Positions 1 through 10,427 of a stretch of DNA of 64,000 nucleotides are shown here, piece after piece (positions within the stretch are counted from its first letter, which is position 1; every line of letters starts with the position of its first letter). The notes under the pieces were generated by a model. It had not been told where the DNA came from. It ran no database searches and saw only the letters and a program-made list of their open reading frames with translations. The translations under genes and the position numbers were made by a program. The stretch is from Primula veris (Eukaryota > Streptophyta > Magnoliopsida > Ericales > Primulaceae). The stretch spans positions 22,938,126-23,002,125 of the forward strand of contig OY821747.1 in the NCBI GenBank assembly GCA_963682055.1. The letters run 5' to 3'.

Positions 1-1084
1 AGGAACAATATGACCCGTTGTATCAAAGCAAGAGATAATGCTCAATGAGGCAACTCTATGCTATAAAGACAAAGGTCATGCACGGTTACTGCTTAAACAG
101 TTCAAAACTATTATAAAGGTGAAAAAACCGATGCTAATGTGGTTAAAGATAACTGAAAGGAAACTCTTGAGACCCCCGGTTTTGTGGCTCAAATAAGTTT
201 GGTACATTTCTTTATTAATTTTGATAAATCATTGAGTCATTTTTTCGCTCATTTGGATTATGATTTTTCCATGTGGATTATGATTTTTCCATTTGGACAT
301 ACTTTTTGATTATGGTTTGCCTGTTTACGAAATTTCTCGAAATAATTTAAAGTGTTTTGAGGAAATTTCTTTGACAAATGTGACCAAACTTTAAATTATA
401 AAATTTTAGGTAATACTTGTGGGATAGTTGATTTTTTTTGGAAATAGTGGGTAACAGTGTACCACATAATTTCACCAACTATTTGCCTAAAAGAGTACCC
501 AGTGACAAAGATTCTGGACCTGTCGTTCCAAATAGAAATCTTTGGTAAAGCCAAATTGATTTGTCAAATATGAGGCGTTATACTCCTATAGGTCCTGTCG
601 TACCTTATTGAGTTATAAAATATTCGAGAAAACCAGTGTTACTTGGTAATATCTCATGAAAGAATTAAAATTTCTTTACACAACCTCCACTCAATACGAC
701 CAAAAGCGTAGTCATGGGTAGTTGAGATGTCTTCCAAGTGGTTGCTACCACATTTTTTAAAAGCATTTAAAGTTACCTTATCATTTCGCCTGTCGTCGAT
801 TGATAAATGATTTAGATGCTAAGACACGATTGTCTGTACTATCATTCGTCTGTCGTCGATTGATAGGAGCATTTTGCTATTGTGGCATTGACCGGATGAG
901 ATATTCCCGGGTCAAAAGACGATGGTTGATTTATAATCGCATCGCATTTGGATTCTCTTTGAGGATATATTTCGTGATTACTCCGAAATTCATGCCACTA
1001 ATGCTCACTTTGAAAGACTAGTATGTGTAAAGATCACGAAATTAACTCGTAGAATTTTTGTAAAGAATTGAAGGAGTTATTGTG

Positions 1085-1560
1085 GACTTATCCAACCATA
1101 AGTCGGACCATAAATATAAATGGTTATGGTTGATGCATCGACAATAGGTCACATGATTATTGTTGTCCACAGAAATGCAGCATTTCCCAAACTTTTAGCC
1201 CTATCATTAAGTTGATGGCTCATGATCCGGATTATCCTGAAAAGCCTAGTCGACTTGATAATACCGAAGAGTAAGAATCGAAATTTCGATTTGAATTACT
1301 TGAGTTTGGAAATTGAACATCCTGTCGATTATGTTCAAACCCAAATGGACTCACGGAAAGTTTGATGATGCGACTGCAAATGATTGCACGCACTTCTTGG
1401 TCTTGCGCACCAAGATTTATATTTTCGTGTGGGGTTATGCTATTTTGCTGTATTGGTCCGTTATGAGGCCCATAGACACTCAAACACCATATGCGTACTA
1501 GTTGGTTACTGGTTATGAGCCAGAAGTCTCATATTAACACGTGTTTAGAGTGATTAACTA
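1085..1560 (+). pseudogene. copia integrase remnant
   Basis: Frame-hopping translation gives short matches to the copia integrase core: VDAST near 1120, RNAAF near 1170, an EHPV segment near 1315, GYAI near 1435 and LVTGYEP near 1500, in family order. Several frameshifts and stops separate them, so no product is possible. The neighbours are the other pol fragments of the same dead element. Confidence 0.7.
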
Positions 1561-2454
1561 ATATTTTGATTGAGCCGCTATAGCGTTCAAAATATGGACC
1601 TCTGAATGGGACATAAGTCGATTATGAATCCCATGCCTATCATTTGATAGAGTAACCTTGGCAAGCGATCTCTTTACCGCATGATATGCGAAAGTGGCAT
1701 TGCTAAAACTGTTCTCCCTATCGTTAGGGGGAGATTTGCACGTTACCGTTGATAAGGAACGACGTGAAGTAACGTGGCATAACCCACTCAGTGTTAGCTT
1801 AATCCGCAAAACTGCACTTAGTGATAAGTAAGTGCATAGACTCCCTCAAGTCTAACTAAATGCCAGACGCATTTAATGACTTTATGAGATGTCACGAGAT
1901 CATTTATACCTGCTGCAAAATTCTTGCAAGGATAGATGTCCCTGTCGGACGCCGTGTTCCTGTCGTAACACGTTGCTTTGGCCGAACCCGCTAAGCAAAG
2001 GACGCTGCCGTCAGCCGTTAGTCTGTCGTCCTTCCCAAGATACGAGGAAGTTGACCAGTTTCAAATTCGTTCAGCCTCAGAGGTCGTGAACTGAAACTCA
2101 TTTGTCGCACGAGATTATAAAGGATCAAGGAGATGTGTGATTTTCTCCTCATCCTAAGAATCTCGAAATATCTCTCGATCATGATATCTTAGACGATATT
2201 GAAGCTAAACGGGACTGCCATTGATTACTTGTTCATATATTCAGTGACGACTGATAATATGAACAAATTATGACAGAGAACCATGTACCGTTGCCTGAAG
2301 TCAACGTAAAATAGACTGGACTAATGGAAACTTGCAATCCAAGTAGACTCCTTAGCGAAAGTGTGTTCGGACCTGTAGCTCCAACACCACCAATGTTAAA
2401 CGAGTTTATTTATTTGGTTATTCGTAAGGAAAAGTGATGAGAATAATGAGATTG

Positions 2455-2895
2455 TAGAATGCTCGTCTAGTAGCGCAAGGCTTCTCTCACACCTTGGAAT
2501 TGATTACGAGATAGTTGATTTCCTCGTAATGGACGTTATAACGGTCCCCTACTTTATCAGTTTAGTAGTTTCTGAAAAACTGATTATGCAGCATGCGATT
2601 GTGGTCACGGTTTTATCTCTATGGGGATTTAGACAAAGAGATATAGATGAAGGTCCATGTGTGACTTCATGTGCTTGAATCAAGTAGTTCCTTACCACGG
2701 AACACGATCTCAATTGACTGAGACGTTCACTATATGGATTAATATAATCCGAGCGGATGTGGTATACCGCCTAAGTGAGTACTTGATCAGCTTGGGATAC
2801 TTGAACAAGTATTATGCCCTTGCGTGTTTTATTACGCGATCCATTTTTTTTGGATTTGCCTTCGAGATGAAGGATCTTGGGAAGACACGGTAGTG
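2455..2895 (+). pseudogene. copia reverse transcriptase remnant
   Basis: The segment reads ARLVAQGFS at its start, then SPVMDVIT and SLVVSEKL, then a degraded Y-G-D-L-D block, and ends with FEMKDLGKT; all are landmarks of copia reverse transcriptase. Between the GFA block and FEMKDLG the family normally has the catalytic YVDD box. Here the two are joined directly, so the active site is deleted. Frameshifts also break the frame. Confidence 0.75.
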
Positions 2896-3049
2896 ACTCG
2901 GTCCGATGATCGAGTCCCGTAAAAATTGAATCTAAGTCCATGATTCAGACTACACCCAGAATGTGTTATGACGTTTTAGTCATTATGACGCTAAGTCGTC
3001 AAATTCTCCCATGATCGTTCGATCACTAAACATTGATATAGACCCGGTC

Positions 3050-3660
3050 CGTCCCTGATGAGACGACAAAGAGATATTGAACCATGATGTTCATATCTAA
3101 GTACAATAAGCGCATTATTGTACTTGGTCTAATGTGCTATGACGAACATCTCGTCTGCTGTGAATGGTATAGCTCGACACAGTATCGCGCTAACACGCTG
3201 CCATCGAAATGGCATAAAAGACATTTTCCCATTACCTTAAGGTAACTGTGGATGAGGGCTTGTCTTATCCCATTTGCGTCATTGAGTGTACCTACCCCCT
3301 TCGGTACTCGAATTAACGCAACCCTTTTTCGGTTATACCGATGTCGGTTACTTATCAGACCCGTATAAGGTATATTACTAACATGCTCTGTCTTTACCAT
3401 TAGGAATAAGGCAATATCTTGGAGGTCTTGGAATGACTCCAAACGAATCACTCCGATCTACCCGTGCTCTATGAGACGACTAGAGAGTGTATATGACTAT
3501 GAGCTCGTATTAGCCATATTTGGATTACGCATGCTCTGTCTCACGATCTAGATAAAACACTTGTCTTATTTGAGGACAACTTGTTGTTATCGATCAAGAG
3601 AGACATGACTAGATTATGCTATTTAGCATTTTTTGCCGAAATAAATCTTCACATGTGAAG
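3050..3660 (+). pseudogene. copia RT tail and RNase H remnant
   Basis: Broken matches run in copia order: DPVRP and DDKEIL near 3040-3080, a region corresponding to 'cell-wall of TRPD' type residues near 3130-3170, YTDVGYLSDP near 3340, a degraded I-x-W-R block near 3405, and a FFAEI segment near 3635. Stops interrupt every frame. The identification rests on motif order rather than on any single long match. Confidence 0.6.
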
Positions 3661-3915
3661 TTTAAGAGCATCCTGTTGAATGCTCGTTTTATTCCACGTT
3701 ATATTTTCTTGCATACAGTCGTGTGCAAGTAAATGAGGCATCCAGTCGAATGCTCGTACTCTTTCTTGGAATATGAAATATTTGCACCCAGTCGTGTGCA
3801 AGTGAGGGGGAGCATCCAAGTGAATGCTTATTGCACTAATTACTACTTAGTCGAAATCCTCACACCCTGTCGTGTGCAAGTGAGGGAGAGCATCCAGTCG
3901 CATACTCGTGTACTC
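3660..3915 (+). repeat. Alternating short hairpins in copia 3' UTR
   Basis: Two hairpin types alternate about three times. One has arms GAGCAT/ATGCTC, the other TTGCAC/GTGCAA, and each encloses an 8-base loop related to CCAGTCGA or CCTGTCGT. Examples: 3666-3685 (perfect 6-bp arms), about 3711-3730, about 3781-3802 and about 3863-3882. The stretch sits between the RNase H remnant and the TTTTCCCACTGGGTTTT-type repeats usual in the 3' noncoding part of plant copia elements. Confidence 0.6.
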
Positions 3916-4415
3916 TTTTTGTCCTTAGACAAAGGTTTTTTCCCACTGGGTTTTCCTTGGCAAGGTTTTTTAGCGAGACACGTTCCCATTATATCTCACT
4001 TAAGATTGCCGAAATTAGGGGGGGTATCCTGTTGTATACTTCTTACCACTGTGTACTCTTTTGTCCTTCGACTAGAGGTTTTTCCCACTGAGTTTACTCT
4101 AGCAAGGTTTTGATGAGGCACCTGTTTTGTGGTTGATCCCTTACTACTACCACTGTTGCACTCTTTTTCCTTCGATCAGAGATTTTCCCATTGGGTTTGC
4201 TCTGTCAAGGTTTTGATGAGGCACACTGTTTTGTGGTTAGTTAATTACATAGAATTTCGGCATATATCATTCGGCTACATAGTTTCTCCTAGGTACCGGT
4301 TTTGTCCCACACTGGGTTTTCCGTCCCGAAGGTTTTTATGTGTTTAGTACTGCGAATGAACTCGACTCACATCGACAGCATGAAGACGAAGAAATCAAGA
4401 CGTCCAAAGGGGGAG

Positions 4416-4628
4416 TGTTGTAGGATATTATTGGCCATCTTGGGTCTTACTCTATTGGGCCTATCTTGGACTTTTCTAGCATATGTAACCCTACCCTCTA
4501 TTATATAAAGAGGGTCAGTGATCTCTTGATGTATCTCTCTTTACAATCATATTAATGAATAAACACTTCATCTGTTGTTTCTCATACCTCTCTCTATATC
4601 TATACATATCTCTATATATATCTATAAC
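4416..4628 (+). repeat. 3' LTR of the decayed copia element
   Basis: The LTR begins TGTTGTAGGATATTATTGG directly after the polypurine tract. It carries a TATA-like TATATAAA at 4502-4509 and a pyrimidine-rich end. The right border is placed at TATAAC near 4628, where a copia LTR would end in TAACA; it is uncertain by some 20 bases. No matching 5' LTR is in the window, so a target-site duplication cannot be checked. Confidence 0.6.
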
Positions 4629-5945
4629 GAGCTAATATGTCACACAACAGTTTAATTGTTTTAGAAGTATATAATACTCCTTTATTTATGTAGGGTCTAG
4701 AAATGCACAATTTGTAAATAAAGCTATAAAAACTGCATGACACTATAAAATAACAGAGACAAATGTGACAGGGGCTTAACATTAGGACTAAAAATAAAAG
4801 CAATCATATGTAATGTTGTACCCTTTGTTTTTATACATTTTCTTGAATAAAACAAGGAGAGATATTAATGAGATGATTTTTATGGGGGTTGGAATTGTGC
4901 ATGTGGTAAGTTTATTACTTTATGTTGGTGAAAGTGATGGACGGTTTGATGGGAAATCCAACTTTGCCTGTCTTACCTAGGATACTTCTCACCTCTCACC
5001 TCTCACCTCTCAGATCTCCATTTTTTTTTGTTTTTTTTTTTTTTTGTATTTTATTCTTCATTAGTTATTTATTGATAACTTCGTTCAAGATTTTGGGTAC
5101 TTGTACTACATTTTACTAATTGGTGTCAACATTTGCTAACAAGAAATGCTAGTTTTTGTGTGATAAAGAAAAAAACTTCACTAGTTTTTATGTACTTATT
5201 GTGTAGTTGGGATGCTTAATCAGAAGTGTGGAAGGTATATCAGACATAAAAGTGCTTGAAATAACCATTTATTCAAAGGAATGTATGTACAGAATTTGCT
5301 TCAATTAAGGATGATCCATATATTTTAGGAACTATATTTGTTAGTTTTTTATTTTTATAACATGTTCATTGTGCAGTACCTACTGCATCATAACTCCATA
5401 CACTAAAAAAATCTCATTTTTAATAACAAATAAAGTAAAATAATAATAATTCTGAAGCTTACGAAAAAATATATATAGGGGAAGATGTATGCATACATTA
5501 TATATGTGAAAATATTTCTTCTATTATCAACTCTTACTGAATTTAATCAGTTTTCAGTTTTTACTTGTATTACCACATGCTCCTCAGCATGTCATCTCAT
5601 CTATACTGACAGTCTCCTAATTTAAAACCTTATTGTCAAATCTCAAACTTCACAAATTTGCAAAACAAAATAAACAGTTATTTTACATTTCTTGTGTGCA
5701 TAAAGTTCCTGCAATAACTACGATCTTGGCATTCCCTTATTTTCAAAGGAGCTATAATGAAAACGGTCTTGTTCTGTTTTTACTACATCAGTAACTAATC
5801 CGCAGTTACTATCTAGAAAAGCATTTCGAAAAGGAAACCCAAATTTATTTTCTTATTATGAAATAAACATCAGCAGTTACAAGTTTATTCTCTTTCAAGA
5901 TTATTTTGTTACATGAAAGTAAGCATATCTTAGTCCGGCCAATAT
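4629..5945. other. Intergenic, no gene seen
   Basis: This AT-rich DNA has no supported coding region. A triplicated CTCACCT run lies near 4988-5010, followed by poly-T. From about 5200 to 5945 it resembles about 9640-10427 (shared runs include TTTGCTTCAA and the ATTACCACATGCT region), so it is the 3' flank of the first CREG copy and part of the duplicated unit. Confidence 0.6.
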
Positions 5946-8453
5946 TCATATGTTAACATTTCGATACTGAGCCACTGTAAGAGGTTTAGGGCCACCAAAC
6001 ATGTTAATCATAAAAATATTCTCAATCTCCAACTTGAATATCCGAAAGCCCTGATCCTTAGAGCATCCTGTCAACCAACAAAGTAGACAAAAATTAAGAG
6101 AGAATCTAAAAATTTAATGTCTCCAAAAAGATAACATATTTGACAATTTTGAACTTACCTTTCATCTCAGGATGCTTTGTGAACAAGGAAATTCGAGCAA
6201 AATTAATTTCGATGGGGTTTTCATCAACAATTTTCAACTACATTAGCAAGAAAAATATCTATGAATAGCATAAAAAAAGAGTATCTAGCAATCTCATGAT
6301 GTATTGCTATTTAAGTTACAATCCATCTTAGGCTTAGTTCAGTTGATGCTCAATTCTTATGTTTCTCAGCTTAAAAGCTGGAGTACTGATCGCCTTTAAA
6401 AAAAGATGAGCTTTCTGTTTTTTTGGCCTGAAAAAGTACTTGATGAAGCCTTTTTTTTCTCAAGCTATAAAGATCCAGCTTATTTTAAAAGATGCAATCA
6501 AACAAGAACTTCAATGGGCATGGCCAATTTAGCCTCACTGTTTCTGTTTTTTGGCTATAAGTCGGGCTGCATTTGGTTCATTAGTTTCTTACATTAACTT
6601 TTCTTGCTCTTCAGGATGAAAATGCTAGATTTTTATAGCTTGATGAACCCAGTTTTTATCTCAAGCTGAATTTATTTTACCTTATTTACTTAAAAAGGTG
6701 CAACCCAGCAAACACATAAAAAGGTCATGATAAATTTTGTCGCCGGTTTTATGTTCCTTCATCCAAGAAAGCTGGAGTGCATTTGCTTGATCAGCTAAAA
6801 AGTGAGTTTTCATGGGTTTATGGTCTGAAAAGCTAGAAGCCTTGAACTTGATGAGCTAAAGGGATGTGCCAAGCTAAAAAAAAATATCCATCTCAATTGC
6901 TCAAAGATTCAACCAAACAAGTACTTAGAAGGGGACAAACAGTTTGGGTTTTATACCTTTCCAATGAGTGTAATTTTCGCACAAGTTGGGTTTTCAGGGT
7001 CAATTTTGCCACATGTTCCAATCGGGAATTCACTTATGGTTAAGGAAGCACGTGGATCATTTACTGCATCACGAACTGTTGGATCAAGAGTTGTTAAATA
7101 GAAATACGGGATGCCGATACCTTTGTTTGGTGGCCCGTCGCTGAATGAAACCACATTTCTGCTCATAAAATGAAAAAAAAAATCACTTTTTTATATTAAG
7201 CTAAGACTAGGTTGCTAATTTTAAGTTTACCTTTTTTGCTTTAAGGTTAAATTCCATATGGTTAACCAGTAGCTGTGTTTTTTTGGAGATTTTGTCTTGA
7301 AAAAACTAAAAGCTTGAAGCCGTTATGCACCCATCTTATTTGTGTTGTACCATTTTAATGTAGTGCAAGTTTGGCTTCAAATATTAAGCTTTTCATATAG
7401 AGAAAAAGTTTAGTTTGTCCTACACAAAATATTTATGGCTAACTCATGCAAAAAATCTCATGTAGTCATATAATTGTGTCCTTATCGAATAGATGCAAGA
7501 AAAATAAACATGGTAATTGATTACCCGAATGGTGCTTCTTTAAAGTCATCTGAAAGAGTGCTGCAAAAGAAAACAGATATGAATTTTAAAATTGACAAAA
7601 GCTTCAGGATTCTCCGCAATTACGGCACCATATAACTTCTATAGAAATCACAGAAAACAATTCTTAGATCTTTGATATAACAAGTTAAGTTTTAGTATAT
7701 ATGCAAACACAAACTTAAGTGGTTTCCTAACAACAAGGCGAATAAGACATTGCCTGAGGCTCCAATTTCTAAAAATACCCAAATTTGATATTTTACCATT
7801 GTTGTAGATTTTTGTCACAATAGGTATACTGTCCGATTACTCAATTGAGACCCAGCAGAAGTAATTGCTAATAGTGCTGTTAAAGAGAAGATTGTTGTTT
7901 TTCTTTTCATAATCTTTTCAAGTTGGTCTTTACAAATGGTCCATTTAGGACTTGTTTTGTTGCAAATTTTAGGCTAAGTTTTTTGTGTGTGTGCTTGAAA
8001 TCTGGAATCCATTTGGTTGATCAGCAAGCTGAAAATTTGGTTTCTTTTACCCTGAGAATACGACTAAAAGTTATTTCGTTTTCGGAAGTTGATACTACTA
8101 GAAGTTTATAGCCAGATGAACCCAGCTTTAATCTCCACTTCAAACTACTCAACTAGTTTTTCTCTAGCTACAGCTACAACCAAACAATCCCCTGGTTATC
8201 AACTGAGGTCCTAAAAAAGTCTTTACAGTTCTGCAGTTTATATAGAAAAACTAGTAAGAAAGCAAAAAATCAAAAGAGAGAGATAGTACCTAAGAACACC
8301 CCAAGTACTCTCAGAAACTAGCCACCGAGCAAACGCAGCAATTTTATCTGGCTGTGGTCTGGTGGTCAAAATGTGACGACAGTTCACCGGATTTTGAGAT
8401 ATAACCAGACAAAAACTCACAAAAACAAGAAAGCTGATGAAACTTGGCTTCAT
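5946..8453 (-). CDS. CREG-like secreted FMN-split-barrel protein, copy A
   Basis: Five exons join in frame: 8453-8290, 7560-7525, 7158-6957, 6237-6159 and 6067-5946, giving 200 residues. All introns are GT-AG. The product matches the plant CREG / pyridoxamine-5'-phosphate-oxidase-like family: SFSDGPPNKGIGIPYFYLT and TKHPEMK are family signatures, followed by [12 protein letters not shown]. Residues 1 to about 25 form a hydrophobic signal peptide, predicting entry to the secretory or vacuolar route. The start is the ATG at 8453, with an in-frame stop just upstream. Animal CREG proteins are secreted or lysosomal glycoproteins with an FMN-like fold; the plant role is not known. Copy A differs from copy B after the TKHPEMK block: GCSKDQGF replaces GWPKDHNF, and the C-terminal tail also differs, so it may be diverging in function. 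Confidence 0.85.
6331..6930. repeat. MITE relics in intron 3 of CREG copy A
   Basis: Three decayed elements of one family are stacked here (about 6331-6512, 6550-6715 and 6720-6930). Each starts with a degraded form of CTTGTTTGGTTGCA and ends with its complement, for example CAACCAAACAAG near 6910. Related pieces occupy the matching intron of copy B, so they landed before the gene duplicated. The same family also occurs in the DEL gene at 58830. Confidence 0.5.
7945..8192. repeat. MITE relic in intron 1 of CREG copy A
   Basis: The left end has GGACTTGTTTTGTTGCA and the right end CTACAACCAAACAATCCC, which are rough inverted repeats of each other. The counterpart in copy B is about 14810-15050. 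No coding capacity. Confidence 0.5.
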
Positions 8454-8720
8454 TTTAAAGACAAGTATGAAAGAAGTTGATGTTGTAAACCAAATGGCCC
8501 ACGCCTATTTATATTGTCTTCGTAGATAGAGACTGAAAGCATTCAACAATCCTGAAAGCGAAAACAATTAGTATTTTTACCTTTATTCACATCATTCTCA
8601 CATGTGTAACTCATGGAAAAGCAGTTATTTAATTTTTTCTACATGTATATGTTGTTACATGCATGTATGGGTATCTATGTTTGTTAATTCTCGTTTCAAA
8701 CTAAATCCATGCATTGTGAG

Positions 8721-9044
8721 TGTTGAATATTGTCCCACATTGATGGGTTATTGATCCTACTCTATGCTTATATATGAGTTCCTCTCCTTCCTATCACAAG
8801 GCCTTATGGTGGGAATGGATGGACTATAATATGGTATCAGAGCGGGCTTCCCTTGTTTGTTGGGCTCCCTCATTGTCTCGTTGTTTACACTTGTGGGCAT
8901 TTGGCCCATTAGGCGTTTGTTTAGCTCGGCCCACAAGTGAGGGAGAGTGTTGAATATTGTCCCACATTGATGGGTTATTGATTCTACTCTATGCTTATAT
9001 ATGAGTTCCTCTCCTTCCTATCACAAGGCCTTATGGTGGGAATG
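8721..9044 (+). mobile_element. TRIM/SMART-type miniature LTR retroelement
   Basis: Two nearly identical direct repeats of about 100-110 bases (8721 to about 8831, and 8948-9044) both start TGTTGAATATTGTCCCACA. Directly after the first comes TGGTATCAGAGC, a primer-binding site for initiator tRNA-Met. Directly before the second comes a purine tract GTGAGGGAGAG. Only about 116 bases separate the repeats, so there is no room for a protein. The second repeat lacks the last dozen bases present in the first, and I find no clear target-site duplication. The size and layout are those of TRIM or SMART elements, which are moved by proteins of larger retrotransposons. Confidence 0.85.
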
Positions 9045-10427
9045 CAGTTCAAGATCCACCATCCCTCGTATTAAATCCGATATTTACCATGTATTTTGAA
9101 TTTTTTTATACTGGTTTTAGATTTTCACCACCCCACGTAATAGCAAAATATAGTTTACTATCAGCACCTCCCATATAGGAATACTGGATCCACCATTGAA
9201 TTGATGTGGGAGTGATTTGTGATTTTTGGCTACATTTATGCAATCAATTTGCCCTATATGTGCTGTTTTTTATACCAGGTAGTCTTAAAAGTGTTTCTTT
9301 CATGATTGTGTATATCGATGTTAAACAGCTAGATTCTAAATGTAGCATTAATTGTATCTAAATTATGATTACGCCTTGAGGCTTGCTGAGAATAATCACA
9401 ACTAGACTGAATGATTTTTTTACAAATAAACTAAAATGAGTAGCACTAGTCATCATTCAGTAACCTTGATACTGATCTCAGTAGTGGATCCTTATCCCCA
9501 GCTACCATCCATTTGATCCTCATCGAAATGTTTGAGCAAATCTATTATATCGATGAAAAAGTGAATGGAAAGTATTTCCAGTGATCCGTGTGTAGTTATT
9601 TAAGAAGATCTGATCATTTCTGTTGTTTATTGTGTCTAAGTTTGACTCTTTTTACGCAAGTCCGAGTTTATAATGAATGGGAAAGTACACAGAAACCATT
9701 ATTTAAAGGAATGCATGTAAAAATATTTGCTTCAAATAGACTTCCCTCGTAAATTTTATTATTATATCATGTAACATTAAGTCATTAACTACCACTTCAA
9801 TTATCATAAACTAATAATTACACTGAAACTTATGAAGCAAATTCTGCTTTGGGGATGATGTATATATAAACATAGCTTGTATGTCAAAAACAGTTCTATA
9901 ATACAGTACTATAATTCTACTGAATTCAATCAGTTGTATCGATATTACCACATGCTACAGCTATTCGCATTTGTAATGAATATCTCCAAATTGTAACTTT
10001 GACATTAATCTCAAACTTAACAAACCTGCAAAAAGTTTGGTAACTTTTTTCAACGAGAAATACAGTATGATTTTTAAAGTTCCTTTCTTGATTCGACGTT
10101 AAGTTTCTCTTAAAAAATTATGCAAATCAAAGGGACTGCAAGTACAAAAATTAAATGAGCAAAGAACAGTCATTTTACATTTCTTGTATGATTAATTGTA
10201 CCGCGATTAACTATGATTGTATCAATCTCTTATTGCTAAGGAGCTGCGACGAATATAATTTTTAGTACATCAGTAACTAAACTGAAGTAATTATCATGAA
10301 AAGTATTTTGAAACATAAACTCAACTTTCATTTCTTATCAGAAAATTTACAACGGCAATGCCAGGTACATTCACTTTTAAGATGATTCTGTTACATGAAA
10401 GTATACAGATCTTGGCCTGTCTAATAC
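9045..10427. other. Intergenic, no gene seen
   Basis: AT-rich DNA between the two CREG copies. The right part (about 9640-10427) is the duplicated 3' flank of copy B. No RNA gene or supported ORF was found. Confidence 0.6.

Larger units (their letters stand above)
1..4415 (+). mobile_element. Decayed Ty1/copia retrotransposon, internal region, cut by left edge
   Basis: Translated piece by piece, this stretch gives copia pol blocks in the correct order: integrase (about 1085-1560), reverse transcriptase (about 2455-2895) and the RT tail with RNase H (about 3050-3660). No reading frame stays open for long; stops and frameshifts are everywhere, so it is an old, dead copy. A purine tract AAAGGGGGAG at 4406-4415 sits directly before the 3' LTR and is the likely polypurine tract, which fixes the orientation as plus. 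Gag, protease and the 5' LTR are not recognisable and probably lie left of the window or have decayed. The region is also rich in short hairpins (see findings). Confidence 0.8.
5200..8715 (-). repeat. Tandem duplication unit A (CREG gene plus flanks)
   Basis: Unit A corresponds to unit B at about 9640-15620. Both have the same five-exon gene, the same intron positions, matching intronic MITE fragments and matching 5' and 3' flanks. The shared 5' flank runs through TCTCGTTTCAAACTAAA at both ends. Unit limits are by eye. Unit B is larger mainly because of one retrotransposon in intron 4. Confidence 0.75.

Noticed and set aside
3137..3451. 104-residue minus-strand ORF
   Set aside because: The plus strand here shows copia RT/RNase H motifs in order; the minus-strand frame is a shadow.
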